Part shown: positions 57,820 to 64,000 of the stretch, piece after piece
Numbering within the stretch: position 1 is the stretch's first letter
Layout: every line of letters starts with the position of its first letter
Assembly: GCF_020171115.1 (NCBI RefSeq)
Contig: NC_058094.1
Span: 190,567,501-190,631,500, forward strand
Direction: 5' to 3'
Source: Neogale vison
Taxonomy: Eukaryota > Chordata > Mammalia > Carnivora > Mustelidae
Length of the DNA stretch: 64,000 bases
Notes under the pieces: model-generated
What the model was told of the DNA's origin: nothing
The model's input: the letters and a program-made list of their open reading frames with translations, nothing else
The model's database searches: none
Position numbers and translations under genes: made by a program

Positions 57820-57955
57820 GGTGACTTGATCTCTTCATTTAGAAAACAGGTATAAAAGCTATCCTGTTGGGGCTATTTTAAAGCTTCAGTGAGTTACTAC
57901 ATCTCCATGCATATTGGATAGTGCTTGCCACACTGCAAATGCTCAGGGCAGGTTA
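57820..57955 (+). mobile_element. MIR SINE fragment
   Basis: 'gtgacttgatctcttcattt' then 'agaaaacaggtataaaagct' and 'gtgcttgccacactgcaaat' followed by 'gctcaggg' match the 3' half of MIR. Confidence 0.5.
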
Positions 57956-58603
57956 GCTTTTCCCGTTGTGACTGATTTCAATCCAATTGCTAGGGGACAT
58001 GGATTCTATCATTCCAATTCTCAGTGCTGAACTTCAGGGATTGGATTTAACATACTCGTATTCACTGTGACCTCTCAGGCAACCCTGACAGTCACGTGAA
58101 AATCTGAGCAAATTCATTTTTCTTTACCTTTCCATATGAGCCTCTAATACATCCCACATCCCACAAACACCATGCAGAGGCAGAAGGAAGAAGCCTCCTC
58201 CTTCAGGACTGAACAGGTAGCTGTTCTGGTAGCTGAAGGAATATGTTCCTTTCAAGCCCTGTGATCCTAGCTTCACCAACACCACAAGCTGAGAAGTGAA
58301 AAACCACCATGTTCTAGAACTGTTCCCAAGACTTCTTCGTTCCAGCCCTCAGTGAGAACATGCAGGACCTCATTCAAGGACTGAGGCCACCACTTGCGTC
58401 AGAAGTTGACTGGCACAGGGCCGGGCAGTACTTAACGAGCCCTTTGCAAAAAGGAGATAAGAAACTTGAGGGTATAATAAATTCTTGGCTTTTTACCTGG
58501 GACAGAGATCCTACGTGACCCTGAAATGGGGGCTGTCATCAGAGTTATAATGTGATCACGCATTCATGGGTTTTCTTAGGGCCAGGGGAGAGTTTCACAG
58601 CTT
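57956..58603. other. single-copy stretch, nothing recognised
   Basis: No repeat or gene assigned up to the L1 insertion. Confidence 0.5.
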
Positions 58604-59070
58604 GCAAATTCTTTTTTTTTTTTTTTTTTGGAACTTTATATTTTTATTATTAATTTCTTTTCAGTGTAACAGAATTCATTGTTTATGCACCATACCCAGT
58701 GCTCCATGCCATACGTGCCCTCCATAATACCCACCACCTGGCTCCCCCAAACCTCCCACCACCTGCCCCTTCAAACCCCTCAGATTGTTTTTCAGAGTCC
58801 ATGGTCTCTCATGGTTCATCTCCCCTTCCAATTTCTCTCAACTCCCTTCTCCTCTCCATCACCCCATGTCCTCAATGTTATTTGATATGCTCCACAAATA
58901 AGTGAAACCATATGATAATTGACTCTCTCTGCTTGACTATTTCACTCAGCATAATCTCTTCCAGTCCCGTCCATGTTGCTACAAAAGTTGGGTATTCATC
59001 CTTTCTGATGGAGGCATAATACTCCATAGTGTATATGGACCACATCTTCCTTATCCATTCGCAAATTCTT
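58604..59070 (-). mobile_element. young 5'-truncated L1, minus strand
   Basis: The duplication 'gcaaattctt' (58604-58613 and 59061-59070) flanks a T tail, the L1 3' UTR in reverse and the last part of ORF2. The minus frame 58878-59081 ends the ORF2 protein and reads 'EWIRKMWSIYTMEYYASIRK' followed by 'LEEIMLSEI'. It shows few changes. It shares 3' UTR blocks with the nested L1 at 14.6 kb. Confidence 0.95.
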
Positions 59071-61065
59071 AAGACTTTCATGATCCAAAAATAGGTTAGT
59101 AACTATCCTTAATTTTTTTAAAAACATTTTTAGTGCTTCCATAAAAGGCTGTTTCTTCTCTCATTCTTGCCAACAGGTGCCAGTGCCTCACTCATGGCAG
59201 TGACGCTAATGGGGGAGAGAAGAGACCGAAAGAGGAGGGAGGGTCATTCTAATGAAATGACGTCATTTAATGCACGTCCGCTTAAAAACCAGACTTCCTC
59301 AAAACTGGGCGTGGGTCAAGGTGTGCCTAGGAGTGAGATGTAATCGGTAGAGTTCCTCTGCATACACTTGCCTCCGATCAGGGGGATTTCTCAATTTGGC
59401 ACACCATCTTGAGCCTCTTGGGATCAGAAGACAGCCTCTATTTTTAGAGGGGTCTTCAGCTAGCATGACAGGTCACTGACCTGGCCAAGTGACCGGGTTC
59501 CCCGTGCTGTCACCCACGGGGAGGAAACTTGGCTATCTCTTCCCATGGCATCAGGTCCGAAGAGCAGGTCAGGTCTCTTCCAACCCCCCTCGCCCTGCTT
59601 TCAGGTCCTCTCCAGGAGAAACCTTCCTAGCTCTTTTGTTTCTTTACCCACTCACCAGAGATCCCATTTAGGACACAGCACATCCCCTTCTACAGCCACG
59701 TGAAGACCTACAACACTCTCTTCTGTCAAAAGGACATTGTTATAAAGGACTGGCTGGGAAGATTTCCCATGTTCAACTATTTCACATGCAAGTATTTCTG
59801 AACCAGATGATAAGGCTTTCCTCTCTCTTTCCCTCTGTTGTTTGCACCCAAGTGAACTGTAAATAGAAGACATGCAGTATGCTGTCAGTGTTCCTGGCAC
59901 ATGAGATGGGGAATTACATTTTTAAAAAAAAGTAACAGTGATGAAGCCTCAAAACCCGCAGAGATGCTGGGGAGAGGTTCTTATGCAGAGATGGAAGCCC
60001 CAAGTTCAGCCCCCGCTCCCCACACCCACGCCGAAAGCAATGCTTCTCCTCCCCGTGTTCAGAAAGATTATAGTTCCCCTGGAATCCTACCCAGTGCTTG
60101 AGTTCTTTCTTGCCACATATATTTTTAAGTTTGCAGCTAGAAGGGTCTCTAAAGGCAGAGAGTTTTTCCTTCCCCATGTTGCCTCTCCACTGCCTGTTTA
60201 CAGCACTGCCTTCTTCTTTTTTTCCTGGTTCTACCCAAAGAAATCAAGAATTTCATCACCAGTGTCAGAAAATTAAACCCCAGGGAGGAAAGCAATAGCT
60301 CAGAGCAGCCCTTCCCTGGCGAAGAGCCAATCCTTGAATATAACTTTGCAAACCCTGTCTGGTTTTCAGGGGCTGAAAAGGATGCAAAACAGAGTCATTT
60401 GGAAGCGTGGTTTTTGGCAGCTAAAATCTCTCTGACTGCACTTGAGCTCATCTTTGCAATTAATTTTTAAAAAGAGAGAGAACATATTTTGATTTAGAGA
60501 CTGGTTTCATGACAGAAGTCAGGGGCATGACCTAGGTCGGTTGCACACTTTCCAAGCCGAGAGCAGCAGTGCACGCCGAACAGATGCCCCCTTCTGAGCT
60601 TGGGGGTCTGAAGAAGTGTTTGACAGACCATCGTAACAACATCTCTCTTCACAATGCAGACACCGGCAACACAGTCAAGCTGCTTACTGTTCAGCTCTGT
60701 GCCTGCACCTTTCTCCCTCTTCCCAGCAATGCACAGGATGACTCTCACTAATTTAGTTTTAAAAGCATGTTCTTCAGAAATGGATCTATACCCAGGCAGA
60801 TAAAGCACAACTCCACTCCTCCTCCTAATCCTAACTAGACAAGCCAGTGTTCTGGTATAATACAACTACAAATCCGATCCTACCCAAGCAATGCATGCAG
60901 CCTTTGGAATACAGAAGCTCACACATCACAGGAACCCCAGAATGCCCGCTCTTCCATGTGCTCGTTGCAATTCATAGTTTTCTCGGCAGACAATAGGACA
61001 AAGCTGCATTTTAGCGCCGGCTGCGGATACCGGCGGACAGATGTGTAAGACTGAGGTTTACTCAC
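59071..61065. other. repeat-poor stretch left of the candidate first exon
   Basis: About 2 kb without a recognised interspersed repeat, unlike most of the window. It contains a perfect CRE palindrome (listed separately), 'tttgcaattaatttttaaaa' with homeodomain cores (about 60455), and a CpG-dense patch 'gcgccggctgcggatacc' at about 61014-61031. Frames of up to 123 codons (60494-60865 minus) overlap others and show no domain. Conservation is inferred. Confidence 0.4.
59255..59268. promoter_or_regulatory. perfect CRE palindrome
   Basis: AAATGACGTCATTT, a 14-bp perfect palindrome containing the full CRE TGACGTCA bound by CREB/ATF-family bZIP proteins. It is in non-repeat DNA 14 bases left of a TTAAAAA (59282-59288) TATA-like stretch. 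Full CpG-containing CRE sites are uncommon in CpG-depleted mammalian DNA. Confidence 0.6.
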
Positions 61066-61280
61066 CAAGCTCCCGTAAGTCCATCCTTCCCAACTACAAA
61101 GACTGCTGCTAAGCTGCTGCCGCCACCAGATGACTTAGAGCCGTCCCCCAGAAGAACAATGTGCTGGAATACCGGATGGTTCCCGAGTAAGCTTGTTCAC
61201 AAAACAGGTTTCCAGTCGAGCCATGTGAATGGAGACCTGCCGCACACCTTTGAATGGCACACACTTCGAGTCCAGAAGAA
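61066..61280 (-). other. candidate minus-strand first exon with splice donor
   Basis: On the minus strand the sequence ends 'gggagcttg' and is followed by the near-ideal donor 'gtgagtaaac' (intron starts at 61065). An ATG at 61084 has A at -3 and G at +4 (strong Kozak) and would encode 19 nt, 'MDLREL' plus one base, before the donor. Upstream lie a GGC/CAG-rich stretch and an upstream open frame that includes 'MARLETCFVNKL'. The start at about 61280 is a guess from the CCAAT boxes. It could equally be non-coding or a chance donor. No gene recognised. Confidence 0.3.
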
Positions 61281-61296
61281 TAAGCATGTAGCTTTG

Positions 61297-61365
61297 CTTA
61301 TGTTTATGGAGCTCAAGCCCAGGGGTGCTCCGATTGGCAGGAATTGCAGAAAGATCAGCCAATCA
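61297..61365 (-). promoter_or_regulatory. CCAAT boxes and weak TATA-like element
   Basis: Two opposed CCAAT boxes lie 26 bases apart (ATTGG on the top strand at 61333-61337 and CCAAT at 61359-61363), both with good NF-Y flanks ('cgattggc' and 'gccaatca'). A minus-strand 'ccataaacataagc' lies about 25-35 bases closer to the candidate exon. Paired CCAAT boxes at this spacing are common in NF-Y-driven promoters. Role inferred. Confidence 0.4.
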
Positions 61366-61576
61366 AAGGGAGCCTCCATTTCAGGGAAACTCCTGCTCAT
61401 TTATTTAGCATCTTCAGAGATCATCGGCTTTTCTAGGAAGAGCTTTTCTCTTATAGTATCACAAGAGAAAAATAATCCCTTCATTTCAATATTGTGCCCT
61501 ATGCTCTTTCATCAATAAACACAGAGCTCCTCTTCTCGGCGTTCCTCAATACCTCCACTTTTGTTATAAAGAACTT

Positions 61577-61620
61577 TAAAAAGAGAGAGAGAAAGAGGAA
61601 GAAGGAGAAAAAGAAAGAGC
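61577..61620. repeat. polypurine tract
   Basis: About 43 bases of A and G only (GA, GAA and AAAG units) with the T/C-rich complement. It could form an H-DNA-like structure; short frames through it are artefacts. Confidence 0.9.
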
Positions 61621-61639
61621 TGGTGATGGGCTGGAGATA

Positions 61640-62600
61640 GTTCATATTCATCAGCCTCCACCTTGTTGGGAGGAAGGGGGGAGCGCCTGGGCTCAATAAT
61701 TACTGATTCTGTTGCCATGGAAACAGACTGGCTGCTGCGAGTTGGATTCGTGTAGAACATCTGCTGCCAGACCCATAATCAACGGCAATCTCCTCTCGCC
61801 CCCTCTCCCTACTTTTATGTGATAGTGAGTTTGCGTTCTCTCTTCTTCTCTTCCCATGCAGTTTTTTGCCCACAAATGGCATATATCTGCCTTATTTCCT
61901 ACATGCAGCACACGCGCGCTCAGAGATGCATGCACACAGGAGGGCGACCCAGCGGGACGCCTACAGAAGGATCTATACTCGGATTCCTGTCCAGAATGTA
62001 AACAAACATCGACACTGCGCCTCCACCCCTAATGAAAATGTATTGTAAATTAACTTCAAGAGTGAGGGCGTTATCTTTTAAGATATTTGTCACCTGAGAG
62101 TCCTGAAAGCCCCCAAAGAAAAGTTTGCACTGGCATTTCTCAGAGGGCACTGTGATGGTTCCTAGCAAACCTCTGTAATGAAGCGATTGAACGGAGAAGC
62201 TTGTAGAAGATTTTTAAGCCCCAAACCTTTAGGCTCAGCTCCTTCTCTTGCGCTAGCAGCTCAGAAGGCACGCTGAACACGTGGTGGGAGAGGGATCTCC
62301 CTGGGGATGTCGCGAGTCCATTTACTTGGCCCCTGACTCCTCTCCTGTTTGCTCCAAAATCGCCTAGTTACAGGTACCAGGGTTAATGACGGACTCTGGA
62401 TCTGCTATCTTTCTCCTTAACAGCAGGGGCCGCCACTGAGCAATAAATGGCTACATGGCCCCGTCAGACACCAGAGGGGACTTGGATGGTGGTAATCTTA
62501 CCTGTGTGCACGTGGAAGGCTTGAACTCTACAAAGACTGATTGAAGATGGCAAATGTCAAAGAAGGTTATGACTTTGGCTTACGTTAGAAGGAAAGGAAT
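61640..62600. promoter_or_regulatory. repeat-free motif-rich block, candidate promoter/enhancer
   Basis: It contains an RFX-type X-box, homeodomain cores ('ctcaataattactgattc'), a GATA/TAAT pair around 62070-62085 ('gttatcttttaagatatttg') next to an E-box-like 'cacctg', and a CACGTG E-box at 62278-62283. A second minus-strand donor 'cacacag|gtaagatt' has its exon side at 62502. CpGs are present ('cacacgcgcgctc'). This is what a mammalian upstream regulatory region looks like, but expression is not shown. Confidence 0.4.
61711..61724 (+). promoter_or_regulatory. RFX-type X-box
   Basis: GTTGCCATGGAAAC differs at one position from the palindromic RFX consensus GTTGCCATGGCAAC. RFX sites of this type act in ciliary and neuronal/endocrine gene promoters. 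It lies about 430-650 bases upstream of the candidate minus-strand exon. Confidence 0.6.
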
Positions 62601-63234
62601 TATTCTCCGTCCCATCATGATGAATTTCAAGAACTTCTCCTTCCTGAAGGCCTCTCTACAAACCCAGTGCCCTCGGACCATCAATGACACACAGTAAAAG
62701 TTTCAGAGGGGGCTTTGCACATCTCCGGCTCTTGAAGCCAAGTGAACTATCCATCTGTCACATACCTACAGTCTCATAAGCAACAGTAACTCTGAGCCTC
62801 CTTTATTCTGAAAGGACTCCCAGCCCAAACCCCATTCTCCTCTATCTCCAAGTGCTCTACTCTAGCACAGTGGTCTTGATGTTGAATTTGTCCCTTCAGG
62901 AATCTGAATCCTGATTTTCCATTTTATCTCTTTTTGCCCCTGTGAGCTCGGATAGGAATTCTCACCTATGTTCATCCTGTCTCGCACCCAAACCCAACTC
63001 TGGCCATCTATCTCAGCTCTGTCCACATGACCTCCACCACCCAGGACGGTGGCTATCTCAGGTCTTTTGACCGCCACTCTGGAACATATTGACCCTCTTC
63101 TGCCTACTCTCTTCTGCCATGAGGACACCTACCCCCTGTCCTCTCACCCTCCTGAGACCCTCCAAATACCACTGTTTGTATGTAGCAACATGGCATTCCA
63201 ACCTGGTCTTCCCTCAAGCAAAATTTAATCATTT
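62601..63234. other. pyrimidine-rich stretch, unassigned
   Basis: C/T-rich sequence with phrases such as 'cctccaccacccaggacggt' that may be remains of an old LINE. No firm family. No gene. Confidence 0.4.
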
Positions 63235-63770
63235 ATTCCACAAATTCTGAGTGTTTATATGTCAAGCACTGTGACCAAACAAACTGGCATGGTTTTTACC
63301 TTATGGCAAAAGAACTTGAGTGGAGGAGGAAAAAATATGAAGGTATAACTTTCATATGGGGTATGAAGGAGAGCTATGTGCCATGAACACAAATGAAAGG
63401 ATTTAACTTAGGTTCAGGAAAAGCATCTCAGAGGAAGTGATAAATCTCTAAAGGTGAGCTAAATCTCTAAAGGTAGAGTAAAAATCAATAAACTAAAAGT
63501 GAGGGGAACAGTGTCTCAGACATAAGGAATAGCACATGTGAGGGCCTGTCTAGATGAACACTGCCTAGAAGGAAGTATGGCATCTTTGGAAACTCGAAAT
63601 ACACCAGCTGCAGCTGATAGAAGTGAGAAGGCTGGAAGGATGATGTGAGATGAGCTCGGACAGGAGGCAAAAGCTAGACATGTAGGGTCCTAGAGACCAC
63701 ATTAAGGATGTTGGCTCTCATCCTATTAGGAATGACAAACCATTGAAGTACTCCATAAAATGATTCCCAG
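63235..63770 (-). mobile_element. L2 LINE 3' region
   Basis: The top strand follows reversed L2 in order: 'tttattccacaaattctgag', 'tgtcaagcactgtgaccaaa', 'gcatctcagaggaagtgata', 'ggaatagcacatgtgagggc', 'gacatgtagggtcctagaga', 'tattaggaatgacaaaccat', 'tgaagtactcc'. It includes a small tandem duplication. Confidence 0.72.
63441..63478. repeat. two-copy 19-bp tandem repeat
   Basis: The unit 'taaatctctaaaggtgagc' at 63441-63459 is followed directly by 'taaatctctaaaggtagag' at 63460-63478. The first 15 bases are identical. A recent slip within the L2. Confidence 0.93.
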
Positions 63771-63849
63771 CCCCCCCAAAACACCTACATAACTCAACAT
63801 ATGAAATAAACTATTTCAAGGCATCTATAACTTGTTGGACTGGTCTAGC

Positions 63850-63957
63850 TAACATTTACTGGCCAATTAACAGTCCAGATAGCATTCCAAGTACTTTATA
63901 TGAACTAACTCACTGAATTCTCACAAAAATACTGTGAGGTACTACCATTTCCCCTAT
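63850..63957 (-). mobile_element. MIR SINE fragment, cut by a CAN-SINE
   Basis: Reverse MIR 3' half: 'tagcattccaagtactttat', 'gaactaactcactgaattct', 'cacaaaaatactgtgaggta', 'ctaccatttcccctatttt'. It stops where the following SINE tail begins. Confidence 0.75.
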
Positions 63958-63959
63958 TT

Positions 63960-64000
63960 TTTAAAAAAGATTTTATTTATTTATTTGACAGAGAGAGATT
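63960..64000 (-). mobile_element. CAN-SINE, minus strand, cut by window edge
   Basis: The T/A-rich tail complement 'aaagattttatttatttatt' followed by 'tgacagagagagat' is identical in form to the left ends of the other minus-strand CAN-SINEs. The body lies beyond the window. Confidence 0.9.

Noticed and set aside
61577..61620. Lysine/glutamate-rich coding segment
   Set aside because: Simple polypurine tract that gives artificial charged frames on one strand and S/F/L-rich frames on the other.
1..64000. A novel multi-gene system (defence, biosynthetic or mobile cassette)
   Set aside because: No adjacent intact open frames, operon-like spacing or known protein domains other than decayed LINE reverse-transcriptase pieces. 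The window is mammalian non-coding DNA.

Overview
This window is nuclear DNA of a caniform carnivore, most likely a mustelid (mink, ferret, otter or marten group). The evidence is at least eleven tRNA-Lys-derived CAN-SINEs of the form that opens 'gcgcctgggtggctcag'. Most end in the 'ctacttgtgatctctgtctgtcaaataaa' type of tail, split here as 'ctacttgtgatctctg' plus 'tctgtcaaataaa', which is typical of mustelid SINEC copies rather than the dog SINEC_Cf type. Young L1 3' ends of carnivore type and the usual old mammalian repeats (L2, MIR, MLT1, MER5, MER20, MER2, old L1) accompany them. No bacterial, viral or plasmid gene system is present.

I find no intact protein-coding gene. Every long open frame (the longest are 183, 162, 152 and 149 codons) either runs through a recognisable repeat, or is read through homopolymers or antisense to a repeat, or has no protein-like character. 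The window is therefore intergenic or intronic. Layout: 0-10 kb mostly single-copy sequence with a MER20, a few MIR/L2 and two CAN-SINEs; 10.8-15.5 kb a cluster of young insertions (a 5'-inverted L1, an MLT1 LTR, a SINE, and a minus-strand L1 with a second L1 nested in it); 15.5-23 kb single-copy with MIR/L2 and another L1 end; 23-36.5 kb dominated by L2 fragments, including one of about 3 kb that has been hit by a SINE and by a separate 0.5 kb poly(A)-tailed insertion; 36-52 kb a mosaic of old L1, L2, hAT and Tigger fossils; 52-59 kb sparse repeats, a large hAT-type fossil and a young L1 end; 59-62.8 kb a repeat-poor block with CpGs, CCAAT boxes, a CRE palindrome, an RFX-type X-box and a good minus-strand splice donor; and 63-64 kb L2, MIR and the edge of another SINE.

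The most useful biology is regulatory rather than coding. Several repeat-free blocks rich in homeodomain, GATA, SOX and palindromic motifs (about 0.55-1.05, 22.6-22.95, 27.7-28.1, 46.9-47.3, 55.3-55.8 and 59.1-62.6 kb) look like conserved non-coding elements. The 59-62.6 kb block could be a promoter with a minus-strand first exon at about 61.07-61.28 kb. If so, most of the window would be the first intron of that gene; this is inference and I cannot name the gene. All family names below come from recognising consensus sequence by eye, not from a database search.
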